From: Aliiruegeria sabulilitoris
Lineage (GTDB): Bacteria > Pseudomonadota > Alphaproteobacteria > Rhodobacterales > Rhodobacteraceae
Reading direction: 5' to 3'
Length of the DNA: 64,000 bases
NCBI RefSeq assembly: GCF_001558155.1
Contig: NZ_LOAS01000002.1
Location: 431,089 to 495,088, forward strand
In this document: piece by piece, positions 43,242 to 51,162 of the stretch
How the letters are laid out: the number at the start of each line of letters is the position of its first letter
Numbering within the stretch: position 1 is the first letter of the stretch
The notes under the pieces: model-generated
Seen by the model: only the letters and a program-made list of their open reading frames with translations
The model's database searches: none
What the model was told of the DNA's origin: nothing
Position numbers and translations under genes: made by a program

Positions 43242-44189
43242 GTGCACGAAATTCTCACCATTACCCTGAACCCGGCTCTCGACATGAACACCGAGGCCGA
43301 AAAGGTTGTTCCGGACGTGAAGCTCCGCTGTACCGAACCCAAGGTGGATCCGGGCGGCGGCGGCATCAACGTGGCCCGGGCCATCCGCCACATGGGTGGC
43401 CACGCGACGGCCGTGGTGGCGATTGCCGGCCATAACGGCAACCGCCTGCTCGAGCTTCTGATGGATCAGGGCATCCCAACCATGCCGATCCCTTCGCCGG
43501 GCGAAACCCGCGCCAGCGTGGTGGTGAACTGCAAGGAAACCGGCCAGCAATACCGCTTCATGCTGCCTGGACCGCCCTGGCAAGAGGACCATGTTCAAAA
43601 AGCGATCCGGACCACGGCGGCACACGCGCCCAAGGACGGGCTCGTGATCCTGTCGGGCAGCCAGCCGCCGGGCGTGCCGCTCGATTTCGAAGAGCATCTT
43701 TCGGCCGCGATCATGGAAGCCGGTGCACGACTCATCGTCGACACCTCCGGACCGGCCCTGCGTCAGATCGTCGAAGATCACCGCTCGCCGCCCTTCCTGC
43801 TGCGCTCGGATGACGAAGAGGCCGAAGGGCTCGCGGGCCGCAAGCTGGAGACCCCTGCCGACACGGCCGCGTTCTCGCGGGAGCTGATCGAAAAGGGCGT
43901 GGCCGAGAACATCATCTTTGCCCGCGGCGGCGAAGGTTCCGTGCTGACCACCAAGGAAGGCTCCTGGCTGGCCACCGCGCCCAAGGTACAGGTCATCTCC
44001 AAGGTCGGCGCCGGCGACAGCTATGTCGGTGCGTTCACCCTTGCCCTGGCGCGTGGCAACACGATCCAGGAAGCGGCTCGCTGGGGCGCGTCTGCTGCCG
44101 CCGCGGCTGTCGCCACGCCGGCGACCGAGCTTTGCCGCGGCGAGGACGTGGAACGCCTGTTGCCGCAATCCAAGCTGATCGAACTCTGA
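43242..44189 (+). CDS. 1-phosphofructokinase family (PfkB) hexose kinase
   Basis: 315 residues from GTG (43242), chosen because ACGAGG lies nine bases before and homologues begin directly with ILTITLNPALD; an ATG at 43197 would add 15 residues without a ribosome site. PfkB signatures are KVDPGGGGINVARAIRHMGG and the C-terminal KVGAGDSYVGAFTLALARG with catalytic Asp. Likely phosphorylates a sugar phosphate such as fructose-1-P, fructose-6-P or tagatose-6-P. The galactose locus nearby uses the non-phosphorylated route, so tagatose use is not implied. Confidence 0.85.
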   Translation: MHEILTITLNPALDMNTEAEKVVPDVKLRCTEPKVDPGGGGINVARAIRHMGGHATAVVAIAGHNGNRLLELLMDQGIPTMPIPSPGETRASVVVNCKETGQQYRFMLPGPPWQEDHVQKAIRTTAAHAPKDGLVILSGSQPPGVPLDFEEHLSAAIMEAGARLIVDTSGPALRQIVEDHRSPPFLLRSDDEEAEGLAGRKLETPADTAAFSRELIEKGVAENIIFARGGEGSVLTTKEGSWLATAPKVQVISKVGAGDSYVGAFTLALARGNTIQEAARWGASAAAAAVATPATELCRGEDVERLLPQSKLIEL

Positions 44190-44196
44190 TACCCCC

Positions 44197-44628
44197 ATGG
44201 GCGAGGTTACGATCTACCACAATCCGGCCTGCAGCAAGTCGCGCGACGTGCTGCGGGTCATCGAGGCTGCCGGCTATGAGCCGAAAGTCGTTCCGTACAT
44301 GAAAGCCGGATGGGACCGGGAGGAGCTGAAACAACTCCTCGCCGATGCGGGCATGACCCCGCATGAGATCCTTCGGCGCCAACGCGGCCCGGCCATGGAA
44401 CTCGGTCTGCTCGAAGAGGGCGTGACGGACGCGCAGATCCTCGACGCCATGATCGAACATCCGGTCCTCGTGGAACGTCCCATCGTGCGGACCGACAAGG
44501 GCGTGGCCCTCTGTCGCCCGGTTGGCAAGGTTCTGGACCTTCTGGAAAACTGGCCCGAAGGTCCGTTCGCGCGTTCCAACGGAACTTTGCTGATCGACGC
44601 ACAGGGCCTGCCCGTTCCGGGTGTCTGA
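44197..44628 (+). CDS. ArsC family arsenate reductase-like protein
   Basis: 143 residues of a thioredoxin-fold ArsC. Active-site Cys12 in NPACSKSRDVL; the arsenate-binding Arg region appears as EHPVLVERPIVRTDKGVALCRPVGKVLDLL. The glutaredoxin-coupled ArsC group reduces arsenate to arsenite; its relatives YffB and Spx do not. No arsB or arsR is nearby, so a detoxification role is not certain. It starts 7 nt after the kinase stop and may share its transcript. Confidence 0.85.
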   Translation: MGEVTIYHNPACSKSRDVLRVIEAAGYEPKVVPYMKAGWDREELKQLLADAGMTPHEILRRQRGPAMELGLLEEGVTDAQILDAMIEHPVLVERPIVRTDKGVALCRPVGKVLDLLENWPEGPFARSNGTLLIDAQGLPVPGV

Positions 44629-44646
44629 AGCGTTTCGGGCCGGCGC

Positions 44647-45555
44647 TCAGTCCGTGTCGTCCACGTAGACGCGGATATAGCGCCCGCCCACTTCGATCCC
44701 GACGAAATCCTGTTCGAAGGCCCGGCACAGACGCTGGCCGAAGGCAACGACCGCGTCGCTGTCATCGGTCCGGACCCGGGCCAGCAGGATCTTGCGCAGC
44801 TTCCCGTCAAACGTCGCATGCGCCTCGTGGATCGCGGCGGAGGGAAAGAAGATATCCGCCTCCTGCGCGAATTTCTGGATGTCGGCACCGGTCAGCCAGC
44901 GCATCTGCGTGTTGGGCAGGTAGACGAGGTGAACCTTCTGGCCGATCTCCACCTCCAGATGGCGCAACGCCTGCGTCCGCCCCTCCACGTTCATCGGAAC
45001 ATCGCCGCGCAGCGCGGCCTCCGCCTCGGCGGCGGTTTCGTCGAACAAGGACTCCAGCTCCGCATTGGCCCCACTGCCGGCATCCACGAGCCTTCGGCAG
45101 GCCTCCAGATAGTCGAGCTTGCGCTCGACATCCCAGCCGGCCGGGGCAGAGATCACCACGGATCGCAGGTTCGAAATGACATCGGCCATCTTGATTGTCC
45201 GGGAATCGGCCGGCTTGTGCGGCATCCCCGCGATCCGTTCCGCCCGGCGCTTCAGTTTGGGAAGGCGCATGTCGTCTGTATTCTCGACCACCATGCGCGC
45301 CACGCGCGTGCCGAATTTCTCCTCGATCTCTTCCGCCGGGACCTTTGCGTCCTCGATCACGTCATGCAGCAGCGCGGCCACCAGAAGCTCGGTATCCTCG
45401 CCACCCGTTGCGCGCGCGACAAGCTCCATCACCTCGATCAGGTGGTTGATATAGGGCTCCTGCGCGGCGCCCTTGCGTCGTTGGTTGCGGTGGGTTTCCG
45501 CGGCGAAGGCGAGGGCGCGGCTGAGGGTCAGGAGATCTTGGGACATGGGGGCCAT
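44647..45555 (-). CDS. HD-domain alarmone hydrolase-like protein with extra C-terminal domain
   Basis: 302 residues. Residues about 8-165 form a MESH1/SpoT-type HD domain: HRNQRRKG, YINHLIEV, LLHDVIED (His-Asp pair and the ED of the hydrolase), and KMADVISNLRSV. These are the zinc or manganese ligands of ppGpp hydrolases. Residues about 185-302 are a separate domain I do not recognise (GRTQALRHLEVEIGQKVHLVYLP; FDGKLRKILLARVRTDDSDAVVAFGQ). Starts 20 nt after the mgtE stop on the same strand, so the two are probably co-transcribed. Function as a (p)ppGpp hydrolase is a family inference. Confidence 0.8.
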   Translation of the reverse strand: MAPMSQDLLTLSRALAFAAETHRNQRRKGAAQEPYINHLIEVMELVARATGGEDTELLVAALLHDVIEDAKVPAEEIEEKFGTRVARMVVENTDDMRLPKLKRRAERIAGMPHKPADSRTIKMADVISNLRSVVISAPAGWDVERKLDYLEACRRLVDAGSGANAELESLFDETAAEAEAALRGDVPMNVEGRTQALRHLEVEIGQKVHLVYLPNTQMRWLTGADIQKFAQEADIFFPSAAIHEAHATFDGKLRKILLARVRTDDSDAVVAFGQRLCRAFEQDFVGIEVGGRYIRVYVDDTD

Positions 45556-45575
45556 GGGTCAGACATGAGGGCGGG

Positions 45576-46982
45576 TCATAGATAGAAGACGGAGGCGATG
45601 GTAAAGAATATGAGAACGCCGAAGACGTCATTCGTGGTCGTGATGAAAATGCCGGTCGCCACTGCCGGGTCGAGCTTGACCGCGCGCAGGGCGAACGGGA
45701 TCAGGGCGCCAAAGCTGCCGGCGACAATCGTCACCAGCGTCATGGAGATCAGGCAGGTCAGCGCGAGTTGGGCGGGATTGGCGAAATCGATGAAGCTGGA
45801 CACAAGCAAGACCAGCACGGCAACCACCAGCCCGACAATGGCGCCGTTCATCACCGATGCCAGCAACTCGCGCCCGACACGCGGCAGGAAATCGCCCCGC
45901 CACGTCTCCCCATGCCCAAGGGCCTGGATCGACATGGTGGAGGCCTGGATGCCGACATTGCCTGCCGTTGCCATGACCACGGGGATGAAGCTCGCAAGAA
46001 TCGCGGCCTCGGCCAGCGTTTCTTCATAGGAGCCGATGACGGAGGCCGCCACGGAGGCTCCGATCAGCCCGCCGAGAATCCACGGCAGGCGGCGGCTCAC
46101 GATTTTCAACGGCCCGTCGAACTCGGTTGCGTCCGGGTGCAGGCCGCCCATGAGCAGCATGTCTTCCTCGGCCTCCTCGGCGGCGATCTGGCGCAATTCT
46201 CGCGGAGTAATGCTGCCCAGCAGCCGCCGCTCGGCATCGACCACGGCAATGGAGTGAATGCGCCGTTTCCGAGCCAGCCGCAGCACGTCCTCCTGGTCGG
46301 CATCGGCGGCGATGACCACCGGGTGGGGATGCAGGATCTCGGTAACCGGCGTCTCGTCCGGGTTCATCAGCAGGTCCCGCCGACGCAATTCGCCCAGGAC
46401 ATGACGCCCCTCGTCAATCACGTAGATCCGCTCCAGCCGCTCGATCTCATCGGCATTGGCGCGGATCGTGGCGATCACCTCGCCGACAGTGCTGTCGATA
46501 TGGGCCGTCAGCACCCCGCGCCGCATATGGGCGGCAGCGTGGTCCTCGTCCACTTCCAGCGCCTTGCGCAGCGCCTCCTCGTGGGGATGGCCCGCGATGA
46601 TATCGAGCGCATAGTCATGCGGCAGCTCGTCAAGCAGGGGAAAGGCCGCATCCGGGTCGAGATTCTCGATCAGCTTGCGAAAGGTAGAGCGCGTCTTCTC
46701 CTCGGCCAGCACCGCATGCAGCCGCGGATCCAGCTCGGCGAGCACCCTGATCCCGACCTCGTCGGGCATCCATTCCAGCAACCTGCGCGCATAGTTTGTC
46801 CGCAGTTCGACAAAGAGCGAGAGCACGTCCGATGGCGCCCATTCGCCTATGATCGCCAGCACCTTGCGCCGCTCACCGGACCGGATGAGCTTCTCGACCC
46901 GCTTGACGATCTTGTTGGCGGGCATGCCGGTATGTTCGGATCCGGAGGTGTCCCATGCATGGTCAAGACCCTTTTCAGCCAT
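45576..46982 (-). CDS. mgtE: MgtE family magnesium transporter
   Basis: 468 residues from the ATG at 46982, with GAGG seven bases upstream; the frame is open 30 codons further. The N domain (about 20-140) and two CBS repeats (about 145-270: IYVIDEGRHVLGELRRRDLL and SIAVVDAERRLLGSITPRELRQI) precede five membrane helices. The selectivity region VVMATAGNVGIQASTMSIQAL is present, and TTTNDVFGVLIFF lies in the last helix. Cytosolic magnesium gates the channel through the N and CBS domains. Confidence 0.94.
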   Translation of the reverse strand: MAEKGLDHAWDTSGSEHTGMPANKIVKRVEKLIRSGERRKVLAIIGEWAPSDVLSLFVELRTNYARRLLEWMPDEVGIRVLAELDPRLHAVLAEEKTRSTFRKLIENLDPDAAFPLLDELPHDYALDIIAGHPHEEALRKALEVDEDHAAAHMRRGVLTAHIDSTVGEVIATIRANADEIERLERIYVIDEGRHVLGELRRRDLLMNPDETPVTEILHPHPVVIAADADQEDVLRLARKRRIHSIAVVDAERRLLGSITPRELRQIAAEEAEEDMLLMGGLHPDATEFDGPLKIVSRRLPWILGGLIGASVAASVIGSYEETLAEAAILASFIPVVMATAGNVGIQASTMSIQALGHGETWRGDFLPRVGRELLASVMNGAIVGLVVAVLVLLVSSFIDFANPAQLALTCLISMTLVTIVAGSFGALIPFALRAVKLDPAVATGIFITTTNDVFGVLIFFTIASVFYL

Positions 46983-47173
46983 GAAAACCTCGTCAGAAAA
47001 CGCGTGTCGCACCATGTGTTCCGGGGGGCCACCGACACCAAGGGAGTCGTGTCGCGCGCTCGGGATCACCAAGCATGTGATGACCGATCAGCCCCCTTCG
47101 GACAAGCAAGGGCTTTGGGATTGCCGTAGGGTCATGATACTCTCGGTACCATTGTACAATTTGGATTTACCAC

Positions 47174-47503
47174 ATGCTTTTGACAGAAATCGCCTCCAAC
47201 AAGACCCTCATGGCCATTGGCGCCGCTACCGGCTACGCGTTCGCCACTTTCCTGATGAAACAGGCTGCCGATACCGTCACCGTGACAATTCTCATCGCCA
47301 TCGCGGTAGTGCTTGCCGCGACCGTGGCTGCCGAGATCGTGGTGATCCGGCAGGTCGGCCTTGGTCTGGCCTACATCGCGATCATCGCGACCGAGACCTT
47401 GCTGATTCTCCTGTTCGCCTTTCTGGTCGGTGACGCTTTGACCCCGCGGGAAATGCTCGGCGGGGCGCTCGTCGTCACCGGGGTCGTGATCGTCAGCTTC
47501 TGA
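47174..47503 (+). CDS. Small four-helix SMR-like (DMT superfamily) membrane protein
   Basis: 109 residues with four hydrophobic helices. The first helix ends FATFLMK, which aligns with the EmrE-type helix ending TTLMK, and TPREMLGGALVVTGVVIVSF matches the SMR fourth helix. The essential Glu of helix 1 in EmrE aligns with a Tyr here, so this is unlikely to be a classic proton-coupled drug exporter. Ends 3 nt from the converging nadE. Transport function unknown. Confidence 0.75.
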   Translation: MLLTEIASNKTLMAIGAATGYAFATFLMKQAADTVTVTILIAIAVVLAATVAAEIVVIRQVGLGLAYIAIIATETLLILLFAFLVGDALTPREMLGGALVVTGVVIVSF

Positions 47504-47506
47504 TCG

Positions 47507-49168
47507 TTACCCCTCGTAGCGGTCACGCCAGCGATTTACGATCGGGTAGCGGCGGTCGAGCCAGAAGGCGCGCCGGGTCAGCCGCGCGCCGGGGGCCGAC
47601 TGGAACCGCTTGTATTCGGAGATGTAGAGCAGGTGCTCGACCTTGCGCACATCCGCGATGTCGAAGCCCTCGGCGACGATCTCGCCGATGCTCTTGTCCT
47701 CGTCGACCAGCGCTTCGAGGATTCGGTCCAGCACTGGATAGGGCGGCAGCGAATCCTCGTCTTTCTGGTCCTCGCGCAGTTCTGCCGAGGGCGGCTTGTC
47801 GATCACGCGCGGCGGGATCACCACGCCTTCCGGCCCCTGCATCCAGTCGCGGTGATTGGCATTTCGCCAACGGCAGGTCTCGAAGACCCGCATCTTGTAG
47901 AGATCCTTGATCGGGTTATAGCCGCCGGCCATGTCGCCATAGATCGTGGCATAGCCCACCGCGACCTCGGACTTGTTGCCCGTGGTCAGCAGCATCTCGC
48001 CGAACTTGTTCGACAGCGCCATCAGCAGCAGCCCGCGCAGGCGGGACTGGATGTTTTCCTCGGTCAGGTCCGGCTGGGTGCCGGCAAAGAGAGGCCCGAG
48101 TGCCTCCGTAACCGCCGCGCGGGGGCCGGAAATCGGCAATTCGTCGAGCCGGCAGCCCAGCGCATTTGCCACGCCCGCGGCATCCCCCAGCGATTCCTTC
48201 GAGGTATATTCGGAGGGCAGCATCACGCAGCGGACATTCTCTGGCCCGATCGCATCGGCGGCAATGGTGGCCACCAGCGCCGAGTCGATCCCGCCCGACA
48301 GCCCCAGCAGCACCTTTTTGAAGCCGGTCTTGCCGAGGTAATCCTTCAAGGATTCGACCATCACACGGTAATCCTGCTCCCATTCATAGGGCAGATGCGC
48401 CTTTTCGCCAGCCTCGGCGAGCCAGCCATCCGCTCCCTCGACGAAATCGACATGCGCGATGCCCTCGTCGAAAAGCGGCATCTGCACGACCAGATCGCCA
48501 TGCGGGTTCAGCACGAAAGAGCCACCGTCGAAAACCTGGTCATCCTGCCCGCCGACCATGTTGAGATAGACGAGCGGCAGCCGGTTCTCGATCACACGGG
48601 AGACCATGTGGGTGAGTCGCATCTCGCGCTTGCCGCGGAAATAGGGCGAGCCGTTGGGGACCATGAACAGCTCCGCCCCGGTTTCGGCCAGCGTCTCGCA
48701 GACATCCGGGTGCCAGGCATCCTCGCAGATCGGAATGCCTAGCCGGATCGGGCCGACTGTGGTCGGGCCGTGCACGTCGCCGCTTGAGAAATACCGTTCC
48801 TCGTCAAAGACGTTGAAATTCGGCAGGTGATGCTTGACCACCTGGGTGGCGATCTTTCCGCCTTTCAGAACCGCGTAGATGTTGAAGAGTTCCACGCCCT
48901 CGAACCACGGCAAGCCGATCCCGAGCGCGGGGCCATCGGCGCAATCTGCGGCCAGTTCTTCCAGAACGCCCCGGCAATCAGCCACGAAGGCAGGCTTCAT
49001 CACCAGGTCCTGACATTGATAACCGGACAGGAACATCTCGGGCAGCGCCACCATGTCGGCCCCGGCGGCCTTGGCGACGGACCAGGCGTCACGCGCCTTG
49101 GCGGCATTGCCGCGAAGATCCCCGACAGTGGGGTTGAGCTGTGCCAGCGTCAGGCGGAAGCGGGTCAT
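47507..49168 (-). CDS. nadE: Glutamine-dependent NAD+ synthetase
   Basis: 553 residues. The N-terminal nitrilase-type amidase domain (1-260) has the Glu of VALPEMFLSGY, the Lys of KHHLPNFNVFDE, and the catalytic Cys of GIPICEDAWHPDV. The C-terminal synthetase has the PP-loop LLGLSGGIDSALVATIAADA and TTGNKSEVAVGYATIYGDMAGG. It makes NAD+ from deamido-NAD+ with ammonia from glutamine. A single-gene unit, divergent from the MORN gene. Confidence 0.96.
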   Translation of the reverse strand: MTRFRLTLAQLNPTVGDLRGNAAKARDAWSVAKAAGADMVALPEMFLSGYQCQDLVMKPAFVADCRGVLEELAADCADGPALGIGLPWFEGVELFNIYAVLKGGKIATQVVKHHLPNFNVFDEERYFSSGDVHGPTTVGPIRLGIPICEDAWHPDVCETLAETGAELFMVPNGSPYFRGKREMRLTHMVSRVIENRLPLVYLNMVGGQDDQVFDGGSFVLNPHGDLVVQMPLFDEGIAHVDFVEGADGWLAEAGEKAHLPYEWEQDYRVMVESLKDYLGKTGFKKVLLGLSGGIDSALVATIAADAIGPENVRCVMLPSEYTSKESLGDAAGVANALGCRLDELPISGPRAAVTEALGPLFAGTQPDLTEENIQSRLRGLLLMALSNKFGEMLLTTGNKSEVAVGYATIYGDMAGGYNPIKDLYKMRVFETCRWRNANHRDWMQGPEGVVIPPRVIDKPPSAELREDQKDEDSLPPYPVLDRILEALVDEDKSIGEIVAEGFDIADVRKVEHLLYISEYKRFQSAPGARLTRRAFWLDRRYPIVNRWRDRYEG

Positions 49169-49352
49169 GTGCAGGCTCCTTCGTATGGCCTCGGGAGGGC
49201 GAGGCCGGAGACCTCTTAGCAGAAAGGCGCGCGCATGGAAGCCGAAGAGGGGCGATCAGGGGCAAAAACCGTTGCTCCCCAAGGGGCCGGCAAGTAGGGT
49301 TGGCACCCAAACGACCCCGGCAGAAAACCCCGGTCGCACATGGGGAGCAGAC

Positions 49353-50822
49353 ATGATCCGACAGGCGAAACCGATCCTGATGGCCTCGGCAATAGCGCTT
49401 TTCGCGTCCGGCGCGGCCTTTTCGCAGGGCGCTACCGTTCAGACCAAGCAATACGACAATGGCGGGGTTTACGAGGGCACGTTCAAGAACGGGCTGCAGC
49501 ACGGCAAGGGCACCTATCGCCTTCCCAACGGCTACGAGTATGTCGGCGAATGGGTCGAGGGCGAGATTCTCGGCCAGGGCATCGCACGTTTCCCCGATGG
49601 CTCCGTCTACGAGGGCCATTTCGCCAAGGGCAAGCCGCATGGCTATGGCAAGATCACTTTTGCCGATGGCTCCACCTATGAGGGCGAATGGGTCGAGAAC
49701 GAGATGACCGGCCAGGGCATCGCCCAATATGCCAACGGGATGCGCTACGAAGGCGGCTTCGTGAATGCGTTGCACGAGGGTCAGGGCACGCTCGTCTCGC
49801 CCGATGGCTACAAATACGAAGGCCAATGGGTGGCCGGCATCAAGGAAGGCAAGGGCACGATCACCGAGGAGGACGGCTCGGTCTATGTCGGCAACCTCAG
49901 CCGCGGCCTTCGGTCCGGTCAGGGTAAGCTGACCAAGCCGGACGGGTTCACCTATGACGGCTCCTGGAAAAACGGCCAGATCAACGGGCTCGGCACGCTG
50001 ACCCAGCCCTCGGGCGAGGTCTACGAGGGGCTGTTCGTGAATGGCCGCCGGCACGGGGCAGGCAAGGCCACCTACCCCAGCGGCGACACCTACGAGGGCG
50101 CTTTCGAGGACGACAAGCGCTCCGGCGAGGGCACCTTCACCGGCATGGACGGCTTCATCTATGTCGGCCAGTGGGTGGACGGAAAGATGGAGGGACAGGG
50201 CCGGGTCACCTATCCCGACGGGTCGATCTATATCGGCCAGATTGAGAACAACATGGCCCATGGCAAGGGCAAGATCACCTATCCCGGCGGCAATTCCTAT
50301 GATGGGGACTGGGTCGAGAACGTGATGGAGGGCCAGGGCGTCGCGACCTATGCCGATGGCGGTGTCTACGAAGGCGCCTTCAAGGAGGCGAAATATCACG
50401 GCTACGGCGTGATGACCTATCCCGACGGCTACCGCTACGAGGGCGAATGGGCCGAGGGCATGCGCAACGGAAAGGGCAAGGCAACCTATACCGATGGCAG
50501 CACCTATGAGGGCGGTTTCGTCGAAGGGCAGCGCAGCGGCCAAGGCACGCTGACCACGCCTTCCGGCTTTTCCTATACCGGCGGCTGGAAGGGCGGCGAG
50601 ATCGACGGCGATGGCGTTGCCACCTATGTGAACGGCGACACCTACGAAGGCGCCTTCAGCGCCGGCGTGCCGCAGGGCGAAGGCACGATGCGCTACGCCG
50701 GTGGCGAAGAGCGCGCCGGGATCTGGGAAAAGGGCGAGCTGGTCGAGGAAGCCACCCCCGCCGAAGCGCCTGCTGAAACGGAAACGCCCGCTGATACGAC
50801 CGACACCCCCGCGAACGAATGA
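49353..50822 (+). CDS. Exported protein of 18 tandem MORN repeats
   Basis: 489 residues from the ATG at 49353, with GGGGAG seven bases upstream. A signal peptide (1-24, ending AAFSQG) is followed by 18 consecutive 23-residue MORN units of the form YEGxFxxGxxxGxGxxxxxdG (about 40-453), then an acidic Pro/Glu/Thr tail (TPAEAPAETETPAD). The repeats form one long antiparallel beta-sheet in known MORN structures and often bind lipid or act as scaffolds. With a signal peptide this one works in the periplasm or is anchored outside. No catalytic domain. Function unknown. Confidence 0.88.
   Translation: MIRQAKPILMASAIALFASGAAFSQGATVQTKQYDNGGVYEGTFKNGLQHGKGTYRLPNGYEYVGEWVEGEILGQGIARFPDGSVYEGHFAKGKPHGYGKITFADGSTYEGEWVENEMTGQGIAQYANGMRYEGGFVNALHEGQGTLVSPDGYKYEGQWVAGIKEGKGTITEEDGSVYVGNLSRGLRSGQGKLTKPDGFTYDGSWKNGQINGLGTLTQPSGEVYEGLFVNGRRHGAGKATYPSGDTYEGAFEDDKRSGEGTFTGMDGFIYVGQWVDGKMEGQGRVTYPDGSIYIGQIENNMAHGKGKITYPGGNSYDGDWVENVMEGQGVATYADGGVYEGAFKEAKYHGYGVMTYPDGYRYEGEWAEGMRNGKGKATYTDGSTYEGGFVEGQRSGQGTLTTPSGFSYTGGWKGGEIDGDGVATYVNGDTYEGAFSAGVPQGEGTMRYAGGEERAGIWEKGELVEEATPAEAPAETETPADTTDTPANE
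49470..50711 (+). repeat. 18 x 69-bp MORN-coding tandem repeat
   Basis: In-frame 69-bp units inside the MORN gene, diverged in DNA but constant in length. No unit differs in size across the array, so copy number is set in whole units. Confidence 0.85.
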
Positions 50823-50981
50823 TCCGGTTGCCCGCAACCATGCTGTGACTTGGATAATGCGGGATTTGCCATTCGGAAATGTCTGAGCCATCTACCCGGC
50901 GCAGCCAGAGAAGGACCGTCAAACGCGGCCTTCTGTCCGCCTTTGGCGCGAATTCAACCTTTTCTTTCCGATTTGCCTGCG

Positions 50982-50987
50982 TATAGT
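50982..50987 (+). promoter_or_regulatory. Candidate -10 of leuA
   Basis: TATAGT at 50982-50987 has no good -35 at 17-18 bp. Transcription would start near 50994-50995, at the leader ATG, so the leader peptide may be translated from a leaderless mRNA or from its second ATG. Confidence 0.45.
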
Positions 50988-50994
50988 CGCCCCC

Positions 50995-51084
50995 ATGATG
51001 ACCGACCGGCATAACATTTCCGCCCCTGCCTTTGCGCAGGCGCGTCCGCTTGCCGGCCTCCTCCTTCTCCTTAGCCGCCTCTGA
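50995..51084 (+). CDS. leuL: leu operon leader peptide with five consecutive Leu codons
   Basis: 29-codon reading frame starting with two ATG codons and ending TGA at 51082-51084. Codons 22-26 are all Leu (CTC CTC CTT CTC CTT); further Leu codons are at 19 and 29, giving seven of 29. Its stop lies inside the first arm of the following hairpin. This is the classic layout for ribosome-stalling control of a leucine biosynthesis gene, here 78 bases before leuA. The frame is below the size used for ordinary gene calling. Confidence 0.8.
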   Translation: MMTDRHNISAPAFAQARPLAGLLLLLSRL

Positions 51085-51114
51085 GCGTGCCAGTTAGGCG
51101 CGTCCGCTCAGAGG
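51078..51114 (+). promoter_or_regulatory. leuA attenuator hairpin with duplicated segment
   Basis: Perfect 10-bp stem CCTCTGAGCG/CGCTCAGAGG (51078-51087 with 51105-51114). The 13-mer AGGCGCGTCCGCT occurs twice, at 51038-51050 inside the leader frame and at 51096-51108 in the hairpin, so the two copies could compete in alternative folds. No T run follows; control may be Rho-dependent or translational. Confidence 0.65.
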
Positions 51115-51162
51115 AACTGGCTCACGCGCCACAGGATTGAAGGACACCAAGGAACCGACCCC

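Noticed and set aside
49470-50711. CRISPR array or satellite
   Set aside because: The regular 69-bp period is the in-frame MORN coding repeat; units are diverged in DNA and there are no unique spacers.
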